Positions 23,215 to 32,224 are shown, numbered from the stretch's first letter. The stretch is DNA of 64,000 nucleotides from Candidatus Cloacimonetes bacterium HGW-Cloacimonetes-2 (GCA_002842035.1 PHBP01000009.1:1-64000); one strand, 5' to 3'. The notes: generated by a model not told the origin, from the sequence alone. A program made the numbers and translations.

Positions 23215-23711
23215 CAAGCCTCCAGGCTGTTTTGTACAATTATTCTAAAGAGAGCTTTGATAAGCTCTTCTTCTGCTTCTGCCTTGGTATTCCATCTTGC
23301 GCTGGATTCATCCGAAACTTTATAAATCTCGCTTACTTGCAAATTTCGGTTTTCATAGAGCACGCTGTTGTTGATCAGATCGGTAAAAGTAACCGATACC
23401 AAGAGGCGTAACTGATAGTCCTGCACTTGGTTGGCGGCGTCGTAACTATAGATATCCTCCGTGTAGGAGAGGATATTACCTTCCAAAGCGCAATCAGGAT
23501 TCTGTGTAACAAGCTTCAAACGCCCATCATTCCTGAATTCCAGGCTCAATTGATTGAGCAGAGTCGAAGCTATCTCAAAATCACTCGATTGATTCTCAAA
23601 TGCCTCCACCCGAACTTTTTTTAAGTGGGGGTAAGCATTTGAATATACGGAATATGCGCACCCGCTAAGGAGTGTCGCGATCCACCAGAGATAAATAAAT
23701 TTCTTGACCAT
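23211..23711 (-). CDS. lptE: LptE-like LPS-assembly lipoprotein
   Basis: 166 residues from ATG 23711; TTGGAG upstream serves as ribosome site, and the TTG within it is not the start. Lipobox LLSGC follows a short hydrophobic stretch (YLWWIATLLSGCAYSVYS). The mature part has the LptE pattern: 'HLKKVRVEAFENQSSDFEIASTL', 'LEGNILSYTEDIYSYD', then 'RLLVSVTFTDLINNSVLYENRN'. It would plug and support the LptD translocon that inserts lipopolysaccharide in the outer membrane. It is the first gene of the eight-gene minus operon and is divergent from the HTH-EIIA gene, with a palindrome between them. Confidence 0.85.
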   Translation of the reverse strand: MVKKFIYLWWIATLLSGCAYSVYSNAYPHLKKVRVEAFENQSSDFEIASTLLNQLSLEFRNDGRLKLVTQNPDCALEGNILSYTEDIYSYDAANQVQDYQLRLLVSVTFTDLINNSVLYENRNLQVSEIYKVSDESSARWNTKAEAEEELIKALFRIIVQNSLEAW

Positions 23712-23780
23712 ATTGCTAAACTCCAAAATTCATATATCTTTGTCAAGATAAACCTTGAAACCCGGTCCTAAAACTTAATT

Positions 23781-23794
23781 TGTCTATATAGACA
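23781..23794. promoter_or_regulatory. perfect 14-bp palindrome, candidate operator
   Basis: TGTCTATATAGACA is a perfect inverted repeat ending 1-2 bases before the GGAGGT ribosome site of the HTH-EIIA gene and lying about 70 bases upstream of the divergent lptE start. The position fits an operator overlapping the promoter and leader. The adjacent HTH protein is the natural candidate for the binder (autoregulation), which is inference. Confidence 0.55.
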
Positions 23795-23805
23795 GGAGGT
23801 AACCC

Positions 23806-24477
23806 ATGGCGAAAAAGTATCTGTCCAAAGCAGAGGCTGCCAAGAAACTCAAGGTCTCCGAGAATGTAATTCAGGAGATGATCAACACCAACGTCTTTGA
23901 AAGTAAGATGGTTGGAAAAAACGTCAAAGTCGATGAGGATTCACTTAATGAGTGGCTCGAAAATCTCAGCGACCGCGATGAGAAGATGCTCGCTCTCAAG
24001 CGCGTAATCTGCCACTTTGAAGAGTATATGCGTCCCGAAAACATCTTCCTGGATTTTCAGGCTGAAAACAAATACGATGCCATCCGCATCCTCAGCGAGA
24101 AAGCCAAGGATTTGAAGCTGGTACGCGATGCCCGCTGGCTCTACGAAGTAGTCGTCGCCCGTGAAGAGCTGATTTCCACCGCCATCGGCAATGGAGTCGC
24201 CCTCTTGCACCCGCGCCATCTGCATCCTTCCAAAATCAAGATGCCCAGCATTTTGTTTGGTCGCAGCAACGAAGGTGTGGATTTTGACGCTCCGGACAAC
24301 AAGCCGGTCAACATCTTCTTTATGTTGCTCTTGCACAATGACAAGCAGCACCTCTTCTCGCTCTCCTACATCTCCAAGCTGATTATGAATCCCGACAATC
24401 TCGCCAGCTTCCTCTCAGCCACCGATGCAGAAGAGATTCACAAAGCCCTCACCGTAATCCCCGAAAACGGAAAGTAG
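23806..24477 (+). CDS. HTH (excisionase/MerR-like) DNA-binding domain fused to PTS EIIA domain
   Basis: 223 residues. Residues 1-50 are an excisionase-type helix-turn-helix (LSKAEAAKKLKVSENVIQEM, then VGKNVKVDEDSLNEWLE). A short helical linker follows. Residues about 78-220 are a PtsN/fructose-type EIIA domain (PENIFLDFQAENKYDAIRIL; phosphorylatable His135 in GVALLHPRH; 'PVNIFFMLLLHNDKQHLFSLSYISK'). No PTS permease, EI or HPr is nearby, so this is likely a regulatory EIIA of the EIIA-Ntr type whose phosphorylation controls DNA binding. AGGAGGT gives a very strong start. purE follows after 3 bases. Confidence 0.88.
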   Translation: MAKKYLSKAEAAKKLKVSENVIQEMINTNVFESKMVGKNVKVDEDSLNEWLENLSDRDEKMLALKRVICHFEEYMRPENIFLDFQAENKYDAIRILSEKAKDLKLVRDARWLYEVVVAREELISTAIGNGVALLHPRHLHPSKIKMPSILFGRSNEGVDFDAPDNKPVNIFFMLLLHNDKQHLFSLSYISKLIMNPDNLASFLSATDAEEIHKALTVIPENGK

Positions 24478-24480
24478 AAT

Positions 24481-24930
24481 ATGCCAAAACTCCGCTTTAT
24501 ACTTGGTTCCAAGTCCGATGAAGCTCTCTGCAAGCCGGCTCTGGACGTTCTGGATGAGTTTGGGGTAGATTACGACTACCACGTCTCCAGTGCCCACCGC
24601 AATCCTGCACGCACCACCGCACTTGCCACCCAAGCCGAAGCAGAAGGTGTTCAGGTCATCATAGCTGCCGCCGGAATGGCTGCGCATCTGCCGGGTGTAG
24701 TAGCTGCTCATACAGCCCTCCCCGTGATCGGATTGCCTATTGCCTCCGGCGCTTTGCAAGGCGTTGACGCTCTTTACAGCATCGCCCAGATGCCTCCCGG
24801 AGTTCCGGTCGCATCAGTTGCCATCAACGGCGCAAAAAATGCCGCACTCCTGGCGATACAGATTCTGGCAACAAGTGACCCGGTGCTGAAGGAGCGCTTT
24901 AAGGCCTACAAAGCATCACTGGCGAAGTAA
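24481..24930 (+). CDS. purE: N5-carboxyaminoimidazole ribonucleotide mutase
   Basis: 149 residues. It moves the carboxyl group from N5 to C4 of the AIR ring in purine synthesis. 'FILGSKSDEALCKPAL' is the phosphate/substrate loop, 'VSSAHRNPARTT' carries the catalytic His, and 'IIAAAGMAAHLPGVVAAHT' and 'LPIASGALQGVDALYSI' complete the octamer fold. SAHR, rather than SAHK, favours the class I enzyme that needs PurK, but purK is not adjacent. purH lies elsewhere in this window (58496-60043). It follows the HTH-EIIA gene by 3 bases, so the two share a transcript. Confidence 0.95.
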   Translation: MPKLRFILGSKSDEALCKPALDVLDEFGVDYDYHVSSAHRNPARTTALATQAEAEGVQVIIAAAGMAAHLPGVVAAHTALPVIGLPIASGALQGVDALYSIAQMPPGVPVASVAINGAKNAALLAIQILATSDPVLKERFKAYKASLAK

Positions 24931-25003
24931 ACTCCATATTTCTAATCAGTTAGACAAACGCAGAGGATAATAATCTCTGCTCTTGCTCTTTGCTCTCCTT
25001 TTG

Positions 25004-25074
25004 GATCCCCTTGCGATCCCCTAGTGATCCCCTAGTGATCCCCTAGTGATCCCCTAGTGGCGACAAGGGAATCT
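25004..25074. repeat. repeat family A, copy 1: 11-bp GATCCCCTAGT tandem plus hairpin
   Basis: Four exact copies of GATCCCCTAGT (25015, 25026, 25037, 25048) are preceded by a degenerate unit at 25004. The array ends in GGCGACAAGGGAATC, whose AGGGAATC can pair with the last GATCCCCT (one mismatch), giving a closing hairpin. GATC occurs five times at exact 11-bp steps. The same array and flank occur at 49323-49374. The upstream 24975-24999 is also CT-rich with TGCTCTTGCTCTTTGCTCT. It lies just after purE, where no ordinary terminator is seen. Confidence 0.95.
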
Positions 25075-25193
25075 CCAGTCCAATAGCAAAGAATCACGAG
25101 ATTATCCAAAAGGCAGGATAACTGGGTTATTATGCAGATACTTAAGCGGAGTTTACGGAGTGGATGACACCGGGAGGGGAACTTACAGGCATT

Positions 25194-25346
25194 ATGAATG
25201 GTAAAGATAAGGCGGTAAATCCGCTGGTCAAGCTGTATATCAGGATCACGCTACTGGTCCTGATGCTGGGGCTCAGCCTGATTTCGAGCTCGCTTTTCCA
25301 TATCCTTGCAATCTCCCGCGAGCCCTTTATTTATGTAGGATTCTAA
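25194..25346 (+). CDS. 50-residue single-pass membrane protein, DUF5989-like
   Basis: From ATG 25194 (AGG 4 bases upstream) the product is a short basic head (NGKDKAVNPLVKLYIR) and one membrane helix (ITLLVLMLGLSLISSSLFHIL), ending PFIYVGF. The C-terminal 'PFIY-x-x-F' recalls the small DUF5989 proteins that accompany SxtJ and carbamoyltransferase/SGNH genes in surface-glycan loci; this comparison is from memory and could be coincidental. It stops 6 bases before the SGNH hydrolase, so the two are surely cotranscribed. Alternative upstream start at 25164 is less likely. Confidence 0.6.
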   Translation: MNGKDKAVNPLVKLYIRITLLVLMLGLSLISSSLFHILAISREPFIYVGF

Positions 25347-25352
25347 GTATCT

Positions 25353-26369
25353 GTGAATAGAATAGCAAACAAAGTACTGCGCCTGCTGCTGATCTCCCTG
25401 GTAATAGTTGCCGGGCTGATCTCAGGATTGCTCTCGCTGGAGCTGTTTACCAGGCTGGTGCTGCGTTTCCCGCCCAGCGGGATCGAGCGCTCTTTTCATA
25501 TCTATCCGGGTGATACATACAAAGGTACGACCGCTTTTGAACATATCTACAAGCCGCACTCAGCATTTTTTAACAATGAAGCGGGCTACAAGATATATGG
25601 AAGGAACAACTACGGCTTGCCCGGCAAGGATATCGCACCGGGATCACTGAAAAACGTCTTCGTAATGGGCAATTCTTTCATCGAGGCACGTTCCACTGCT
25701 CCGGACAGGCTTGCCACCAGCATTCTGGACGACCGCTTGCAGGATGAATATCCTGATCAATACCGTGTGATAAACCTGGGTACGGGTGGACAGCCTCCGC
25801 TCTATGGGCTATACCGGCTGAAGTTTTGGGAGGGGGTATTTCCTGCGGACAGGGTGATCCTGGTCTTGGAAAACTCGATGCTGCGTGAGACTAAAGCCTG
25901 GCAGGATAGCGTCTTCGCTCCGGATGAGCGATTTGGTACTCCGGTATCACAGCCTCCATCCCCTCTTCTGTATCATCTCAGTAGATACTCTGCGATGGTA
26001 AATCTGATCCAAAGTGGGGATTACTATCGCAAAGCCAAGCTGGAGCGGGAAAAGCAGGTAAAACTGCCGTCAACAAAGGAAACTGCAACCGATACTTTAA
26101 GATCATATCTGCGGCTCTGGGCAGTTGTGCGCGAGTATCACAGGGTTTATGGCGATCGTTTGATGGTCTATTCATTGATGAGTAGTTGGTACAGCAGGTT
26201 GATCGAAATTGATTGCAAATTAGAGGGCATACCGGTTGCCAGCGACAGTAAATTCCGCTTTTCCGATAAATACCATCTTGGCGAGGGACACTACGGGCAT
26301 TTTAACGATCTGGGCAATCGTAAGCTGGGGCTGCAACTTTACGATTTCTTCCTCTTGTCCGGGCAATAA
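25353..26369 (+). CDS. SGNH/GDSL-family hydrolase-like protein, membrane anchored
   Basis: 338 residues with GTG start. An N-terminal membrane helix (LLLISLVIVAGLISGLLSLELF) precedes an extracytoplasmic SGNH fold. Block I is VFVMGNSFIEA, where Asn replaces the usual Asp before the Ser nucleophile; a block III-like 'INLGTGGQPPLYGLY' follows; and the C-terminal 'YGHFNDLGNRKLG' supplies the block V His. Such proteins remove or transfer acyl groups on cell-wall or capsular polysaccharides. Pairing with a 50-residue membrane peptide suggests an envelope acyl-modification module. The GNS variant may still be active since the Ser and His are in place. Confidence 0.75.
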   Translation: MNRIANKVLRLLLISLVIVAGLISGLLSLELFTRLVLRFPPSGIERSFHIYPGDTYKGTTAFEHIYKPHSAFFNNEAGYKIYGRNNYGLPGKDIAPGSLKNVFVMGNSFIEARSTAPDRLATSILDDRLQDEYPDQYRVINLGTGGQPPLYGLYRLKFWEGVFPADRVILVLENSMLRETKAWQDSVFAPDERFGTPVSQPPSPLLYHLSRYSAMVNLIQSGDYYRKAKLEREKQVKLPSTKETATDTLRSYLRLWAVVREYHRVYGDRLMVYSLMSSWYSRLIEIDCKLEGIPVASDSKFRFSDKYHLGEGHYGHFNDLGNRKLGLQLYDFFLLSGQ

Positions 26370-26409
26370 AAAAGGCTCTGCCTTTCGATTAAGAGCGACA
26401 AGCAGAGCC
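26368..26409 (-). terminator. rho-independent terminator between convergent genes
   Basis: On the minus strand GGCTCTGC (26409-26402) pairs with GCAGAGCC (26381-26374) and is followed by six T (26373-26368). It serves the surface-protein gene at 26424-29168 and overlaps the end of the SGNH gene. Confidence 0.9.
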
Positions 26410-26423
26410 GTAAACAGGATCGC

Positions 26424-29168
26424 TTAGTTCTTGATTATCATCCTTTTGTGGATATCTCCATTCTCGCACTCAAGGCGGATCAGATAGATTCCTCTGCCGC
26501 AAGGTGAGCCGTCATCTGCGAGACCGTCCCAGACCAATTCTACTTCGTCAGGACTATCTTTAGGAGGTTCAATCTGTCTGACTGATTGCCCTCTGAGATT
26601 GAAGATCATTATCTTCTTTCTGCCCGGGGCACTGATCCTGAGCTTGAGCTCGCTCTGCATCGGATTTGGGAAGGCGGTGAGGTTGCTGATCCCGGGCTGC
26701 GGAATGAGCTCTTCTTCGCCATCCAAGCCGTTTACGACAGCTCTGGCGTGATAGACGAAGGAGTGAGGATTGTAGATGTCCCCGCCGATCTGACGTTTGC
26801 TGATAAATAGGTTTAGGGTATTGCTGCCCAGAGTCTTGATGTAGAGGCGGCTTTCGTTGGTTTCTTCGGAGGGGATCAGCCAGCTTTGGGGGAATGTTTC
26901 TACGGGTGTGATTGTGCCGTTGATCAGCTTGGCAATCTGCAATTGGTAGCCATTGTCATAGACCAGACGGCTGATCACTTTGGTGCCATCTGGGCTCACT
27001 GCCAATGCATTGATCCGGGTCATTACATAGTCTGTATTTTGATAGAGGATCTCGCCAGTGCCGGGCTCAATCTCCAGGATGCGCAGGCGGTATTGATTGC
27101 CAAAGGGCATTATCTGCATCACCAGGGCATTGTCATCCGCAGTCACTGCCAGGGAGACGATATTGCCCTGGTCTAAGGTCTGTGTACTGAGATCGTAGAA
27201 CTGGCTGCTGATCTCGCAGATCAGATGGTCGTTTACGCTGTAGAGGGCAGTCTCTCCTCTGCGGGCAAAGCTCTTTTCCCTTACGCGTTTGGAGTATTGA
27301 TGGAGGTAGCGACGGTTGAAATTGCCGGGACTGATGTTTCTTTCTCCCAGCCTGATGCCAAAGGAAAAGAGCTCGGGATTGATACCCTGGCGCTTGTCGC
27401 CCCGGTAATCCTTTTTGTAGCCAATACCACCGCCTGTAGTGCCGGGATAGTTGATCGGCATAAATGAAGCTTGCAGATCAGGAATGGAGTATGTGTAGTT
27501 GGAAGGTCCACCGCAAAAATCCAGAGCAGTGTTCCAGTTTCCACCCAGATTGTATTCCATATCAAAGTAAGAGCGATGCACAAAGCCTCTGCGACGCTGC
27601 ATCAGGCTGCCCCAGATCTGGAAGGTTCCGCGCTCCAGATAGGGTGTAGATTCCGGCCAAAGGGGGTTGTACCAAGGGTAGTCAACATAACCCGGCCAGT
27701 CATTGGTAGTGGTCTGCGGGTAGATATAGCGGTGCAGATCGATGTTGTTGTAATAGCTCCCCTGATATTCGTAGGTGGGAAACGAGGGGTGGGGATGCTG
27801 ATATTCAAAGCTCAGGCAACCGTCCGCGCGAGGATCGCCTTCTTCGTAATTGAGAGTATAGAGGGATGCGTAGATCTTGATCGGGTTGCTATCCGCTCTG
27901 CAGAGGGGGTGAATGCGGGCTCCGGTCTGAGGATCGGTGTAGCCGTATTTGAGGAAGATCTGTTTGCCGGAGATCAGCTTCACAAAGTCAGAAGTATTGG
28001 TATTGGGCACCAAATCGGGAGCAATACCGGGAACAGTCCCATATAGCAGGATGTCTCCCACGATGCTGATCGTATCCGGGCAGATCCAGGTCTGATCTCC
28101 TCCAAATGTACCTTTGATCCAGAGCTTACCATTAACCCTCAGCTTGTCGCTGTTGATAGTGCCGGAGCCGTAGTAGCTCCAGGTCGTATCTCTTACTGTA
28201 TAGGTATTTGTACCAATGTAAGTACCGCCGATGGGATAGTTTGAATAGACTTGAGCGGTTTCGGTGCGGGGTGCGCTGAGCTGCCCCAGCCAGACCTGGT
28301 AAGTGCGGTTGTTAACCGTTACATAGGTGATTCTGAGAGGATCGTAATCAGTAGGTCCGATGACTACTCCATCGTCCAGATCAGGGTGGATGGAAGGCAT
28401 CTCGATGGTGGGAGCATTGGTCACCAATCCGCCCCGGAAGACCATAGCTTCGCTGTAGGGCTCTTCTGTCAATATGCTACCGCTGGTCACAACCGGGCCG
28501 TAGAAGATAGGCCAGCCGTTGTTTGTGCCTCCCCCGGTACGTTTGATCCAGATGCTGCTGTTGCTGCGGATTGCGCCATAGATCACGTCCCCACCGTGAA
28601 AGTAAACCGGGGTCAGGTTCCAGGATACTTCTTTGTCGGTTACAAATTGGGGACAAACCATCTCTTCGGGATCAATTACGCTGCAAAACTCCCGCTGTCT
28701 GTCTTCTGGATAGGGCAGATCAAGCTCAAAGGCTCTGTATTGCTCGCCGATGTGCTCGATATAGGGGCTTTTCTCAAAGCTGCTGCCCATATTCGTCAGA
28801 CTCCAGAAACCTCCATTGTCGGTGGATTTTGCTAGTCTGCGCACACTGCCTTGCATATAGGTGACCAGGATTTCATTGCCATTGATGGAGAGGGTGGGCC
28901 GGCAGAATCCGCCCCAGGTGGCATCGATCACCGAGCTATACCAGTGAGCCCCGCTATCTGTGGAGTATTTATAGACAACGCTGCTGATCTGGGCAGGATT
29001 GTCGCTCACATTCTCGTTATAGACGATGGCGATGTAGTTGCCTGAGGAATAGCTAGCCATTTCTCCCGCGTAATGCCCCAGGCCAATCTGCGTAAATGGC
29101 GTAATCGACGCACTAAGCCACACGCTAAATAAACAAACCAAACAAACAAGTACAAGCTTCAGACTCAT
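26424..29168 (-). CDS. large exported protein with C-terminal FlgD-like/sorting domain
   Basis: 914 residues. Signal peptide LKLVLVCLVCLFSVWLSA. The first 120 residues look like BNR/sialidase-type repeats ('YKYSTDSGAHWYSSV', 'AKSTDNGGFWSL'), the middle is beta-rich without a recognised catalytic motif, and the last 90 residues are a FlgD-Ig-like fold with 'FPNPMQSELKLRIS', 'IFNLRGQSVRQI', 'WDGLADDGSPCGRGIYLIRL'. Such tails direct outer-membrane export or attachment in this group of bacteria. The domain with BNR-like motifs suggests a bead-like propeller that binds a glycan or protein ligand, but ligand and activity are unknown. Good ribosome site AGGAGG; its own terminator follows. Confidence 0.82.
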   Translation of the reverse strand: MSLKLVLVCLVCLFSVWLSASITPFTQIGLGHYAGEMASYSSGNYIAIVYNENVSDNPAQISSVVYKYSTDSGAHWYSSVIDATWGGFCRPTLSINGNEILVTYMQGSVRRLAKSTDNGGFWSLTNMGSSFEKSPYIEHIGEQYRAFELDLPYPEDRQREFCSVIDPEEMVCPQFVTDKEVSWNLTPVYFHGGDVIYGAIRSNSSIWIKRTGGGTNNGWPIFYGPVVTSGSILTEEPYSEAMVFRGGLVTNAPTIEMPSIHPDLDDGVVIGPTDYDPLRITYVTVNNRTYQVWLGQLSAPRTETAQVYSNYPIGGTYIGTNTYTVRDTTWSYYGSGTINSDKLRVNGKLWIKGTFGGDQTWICPDTISIVGDILLYGTVPGIAPDLVPNTNTSDFVKLISGKQIFLKYGYTDPQTGARIHPLCRADSNPIKIYASLYTLNYEEGDPRADGCLSFEYQHPHPSFPTYEYQGSYYNNIDLHRYIYPQTTTNDWPGYVDYPWYNPLWPESTPYLERGTFQIWGSLMQRRRGFVHRSYFDMEYNLGGNWNTALDFCGGPSNYTYSIPDLQASFMPINYPGTTGGGIGYKKDYRGDKRQGINPELFSFGIRLGERNISPGNFNRRYLHQYSKRVREKSFARRGETALYSVNDHLICEISSQFYDLSTQTLDQGNIVSLAVTADDNALVMQIMPFGNQYRLRILEIEPGTGEILYQNTDYVMTRINALAVSPDGTKVISRLVYDNGYQLQIAKLINGTITPVETFPQSWLIPSEETNESRLYIKTLGSNTLNLFISKRQIGGDIYNPHSFVYHARAVVNGLDGEEELIPQPGISNLTAFPNPMQSELKLRISAPGRKKIMIFNLRGQSVRQIEPPKDSPDEVELVWDGLADDGSPCGRGIYLIRLECENGDIHKRMIIKN

Positions 29169-29329
29169 CTGAGCCTCCTATAGATAATAGTTTTTCTACT
29201 AAACTCCGTATTGTATTACTTTAGATGCAACATTTGTTCCTTTTGGCTTTCTATTTATCTGCTGCGCACGGGATAAAGTCAGACTGATGTGTTCAAAGTG
29301 GATGTGCTGTGCATTCTAAGCTGCTCCTC

Positions 29330-29362
29330 AAAAAAAAAGACCCGCCGGGTGGCTCCGGCGGG
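29330..29362 (-). terminator. rho-independent terminator
   Basis: On the minus strand CCCGCCGG (29362-29355), a 6-base loop and CCGGCGGG (29348-29341) are followed by TC and nine T. It lies about 35 bases beyond the stop of the 941-residue surface protein. Confidence 0.95.
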
Positions 29363-29398
29363 CTTTATCTGCGAGCTTAGTTGATTTGGGAGTGTTTG

Positions 29399-32224
29399 TT
29401 ATTTGCTGAGGATAATTCTCCTGCTGTGGGCCTGGTCACCTATCCTGAGGCGTACAATGTAGGTACCGCTGGCAACTCTTTGGCCATTATCGCTTGATCC
29501 ATCCCAGATCAGGCGGTAGTTACCAGGCTGTTTGCTATCGTTTGACAGGTTTTTCACGATCTGTCCGCGCAGGTTGTAAATTGCCAGATTCACCATTGAG
29601 GGGTCTTTGACACTATAGCTGATGGTAGTGCTGGGGTTAAAGGGATTGGGATAGATGCTTTCCAATCTGCTTGCCAGAGGAATAGAGGGGCTGGGATTCT
29701 GGCTGGTTTCGCCATAGATCACCGAGACAGGCCCGTGGAAAGCGGTGCTACCGTCGAAATCCAGGTTTTGCAGCCAGTAGTAATAGGTTCCCGGCTCAAA
29801 GAGCTCACTATCCACAAAGACATAGGTCTGCGTTTGGGAGGTATTGGTGGCTGTCACAAAGGCATTCAGGAGGATAGCTTCGGAGAGCTCCATACTCTTT
29901 CCACGATAGATCTGGAAACCTGAGACATTGGTCTCGGACTGGGTGATCCAGCTTAGCTGTACATAGTTCACTGCATTAATAGTGGCTGTAAAGCCGGATA
30001 GCTCCACAGGCAAGGTCTGGTCGTCATTGCGTCCTATCCTGTAATCTGCCTTGGAGAGGCTGCTGGGAATCACGACCGTGATGTATCTGGTGGCTCCAGA
30101 GACATTATAAGTACCCGTATATTTTGCTGCTCCCTTGAATACTGCGGGCACTATGCCTGTCCAGTCAAAATTGCTGTCATCTGCAGTAGTCCAATAGAAG
30201 GTGACGGTCTTATTTCCCGAGTAGGTGCCATTGATGCTCCAAACCCGGTTTACAAAGTCCGGCATCTCGGAAGGAGTGGTCATAGTTACGCTGAATCCAC
30301 TGATCAGAGCTCCACTGGGCAGGATGTCGATATTCTTTACGTTGGGAGAGTAGTAGCCATCCACGACCCCGGCATTGCTGTAGGTACCACTGAGGACACT
30401 GAGCACGTTATTAACTGTGATGGCGTTTGTAAAGGTAACCCCTGCAGTATTATTGATCTCTACATCATAGAAACTGGTGGGGAAATAGGTATTGGGATTC
30501 TGCGCAGTTGTTCCATCAAAGATCAATTTGGAGCCTATTCCCGATACCATTGTGCTGCTGACTTCCGGGATCAGCATACCTGTAAGCCTTAGAGTTCCGT
30601 TATTTGTCAGATCATCACCGCTGCCATTGGTAAGGGTAAGATTTACCCCATTGGCTACACGAAGCACTGCACCGCTTTCGATGACTGTCTGATCGATTAT
30701 CACACCGCTTGTGAGGGTGATCACGTGAGGGCTGCGGATGGTAATTGCCAGAGAACTGCCTGCATCGGGAGTTACGATCGCGGGATTCCAATTGAGATTA
30801 TCGGTGGAATACTGCCAGCTGGAGGTCTGGTTCCAGTTTCCGGTCTGGAGGCTGCGATAATAAAAGTCCGAGGAAGCGGTTCCTCTCAGGTAAGGATAAC
30901 CATCGTTGATGGAGGGGCTGATGCCCCAGATGTTTACGAAGTCCCAGTTGTTAAAAGATGCCTGCAGCTTCATCTGAGCTGTCGGAAGGCCTGTTCCGCC
31001 GGGGGAGGTGGCAAAGCCTGAAGTTTGTAAATCCCAATAGCAATCTTCGCAGCTACCGGTGGCAGTGGTTCCGCCCAAGCCGGGAGGCAAGGTTCCGCTG
31101 GTACGTCCAACCAATCCGCCGATTCCGCCTTCCCAGTTGCCTGGGACTATGCCCTGCGTTACGGTTCCGGTCGAATAACTGCGGAAGATCGATCCACCAA
31201 TGGTACAACCGACCAATCCGCCTACTCTGTCCCCACCCGAGACATTACCCCGGGCAAAGCTATCCAGCGTGATACCGTTTTCATTACAGCCGATCAATCC
31301 ACCATACTTGATGTTATATGGATTGTTGATCCCGCTTGTCCCGGTGGGATCTGCAGGATTGCGCGTGATATTGGTGGGGTGAGTGGAAGATACGGTCACG
31401 TAGGCATAGCTATAGCGCACGATCGGCACCCTCTGCTTGGCCTCGCTATTGTTTGAGCCTACCAGTCCGCCGACTGCGCCCAAACCACTTACGGTAGCTG
31501 TGCCGGAGCTTGCCCTGGCAAAGTTTCTTTCGATGATTGCGGTATAGGAACGCGCCGGTAGCGTGTAAGGCAAGAATACTCTTCCCACCAGCGTCCCGGT
31601 GCCCCTGCGTCCCCTGACATTGGGATCCAGCAAACTTACGTTGCGGATCACTGTATCAAAGTCGTTGCCTGTTGTATTGCTTCCATTTGAGACAAAGCCA
31701 AAGAGCCCCACCATATCTTCGCCATCCGAAGGATAACTGGTATCGGCAACCGGAGATGCCCCGCGATTGATATACAGATTGGAGATGTATTTGCTATTGC
31801 CATTGAATTGCCCGTGAAAAGGCTCGGTGCTATCCCCGATCGGTTTCCAGCCCTTGTCGCTTTCCCACATCAGGGTCCAAAAAGCTGTATTGGAGGGAAC
31901 TTGATTGGTATTTGCCTGAATACAGATGTAGGTATATTCCATCAATCCGGGATTGTACCGGACATAATCACCCACGGCATAGGATTGACTGCTGTTCCAA
32001 GGATTTACATTTATCTTATTGGTCGCCCAAAGATCTATATCATTGGTTTGTATAAAATATTTATTCAGATAGCTTGCGCCCCGGATATTATTTAAGTCTC
32101 TTACATTGGCTATTTGATAGGGACTTGCAGCAGTCCCCGCGCCACCGGAGAATTGCCCGGGCAGCTTCACTATCATTGCTACCAGCATTATCGCTGTTAT
32201 AAGTAAAATCTTCTGTTTCATCAT
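29399..32224 (-). CDS. large exported protein with GLUG-type repeats and FlgD-like C-terminal domain
   Basis: 941 residues. Signal peptide near LLITAIMLVAMIVKLPG. The N-terminal part opens with 'GTAASPYQIANVRDLNNIR', typical of surface proteins with parallel beta-helix repeats. GLUG motifs follow ('VGLFGFVSNGS', 'GGLVGSNNSEA', 'GGLVGCTIGGSI', 'GGLVGRTSGTLP'). A second beta domain (about 450-730) precedes a fibronectin-III-like module ('VQLSWITQSETNVSGFQIYR') and a FlgD-like sorting end ('IYPNPFNPSTTISYSV', 'WDGSSDNGQRVASGTYIVRL'). Function is adhesive or structural by analogy. Ribosome site GGAG; the first two codons are both ATG. It follows no close partner, so it is probably monocistronic. 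Confidence 0.82.
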   Translation of the reverse strand: MMKQKILLITAIMLVAMIVKLPGQFSGGAGTAASPYQIANVRDLNNIRGASYLNKYFIQTNDIDLWATNKINVNPWNSSQSYAVGDYVRYNPGLMEYTYICIQANTNQVPSNTAFWTLMWESDKGWKPIGDSTEPFHGQFNGNSKYISNLYINRGASPVADTSYPSDGEDMVGLFGFVSNGSNTTGNDFDTVIRNVSLLDPNVRGRRGTGTLVGRVFLPYTLPARSYTAIIERNFARASSGTATVSGLGAVGGLVGSNNSEAKQRVPIVRYSYAYVTVSSTHPTNITRNPADPTGTSGINNPYNIKYGGLIGCNENGITLDSFARGNVSGGDRVGGLVGCTIGGSIFRSYSTGTVTQGIVPGNWEGGIGGLVGRTSGTLPPGLGGTTATGSCEDCYWDLQTSGFATSPGGTGLPTAQMKLQASFNNWDFVNIWGISPSINDGYPYLRGTASSDFYYRSLQTGNWNQTSSWQYSTDNLNWNPAIVTPDAGSSLAITIRSPHVITLTSGVIIDQTVIESGAVLRVANGVNLTLTNGSGDDLTNNGTLRLTGMLIPEVSSTMVSGIGSKLIFDGTTAQNPNTYFPTSFYDVEINNTAGVTFTNAITVNNVLSVLSGTYSNAGVVDGYYSPNVKNIDILPSGALISGFSVTMTTPSEMPDFVNRVWSINGTYSGNKTVTFYWTTADDSNFDWTGIVPAVFKGAAKYTGTYNVSGATRYITVVIPSSLSKADYRIGRNDDQTLPVELSGFTATINAVNYVQLSWITQSETNVSGFQIYRGKSMELSEAILLNAFVTATNTSQTQTYVFVDSELFEPGTYYYWLQNLDFDGSTAFHGPVSVIYGETSQNPSPSIPLASRLESIYPNPFNPSTTISYSVKDPSMVNLAIYNLRGQIVKNLSNDSKQPGNYRLIWDGSSDNGQRVASGTYIVRLRIGDQAHSRRIILSK

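Noticed and set aside
25004-25074. CRISPR array
   Set aside because: Units are only 11 bp, contiguous, without spacers; no cas genes in the window.
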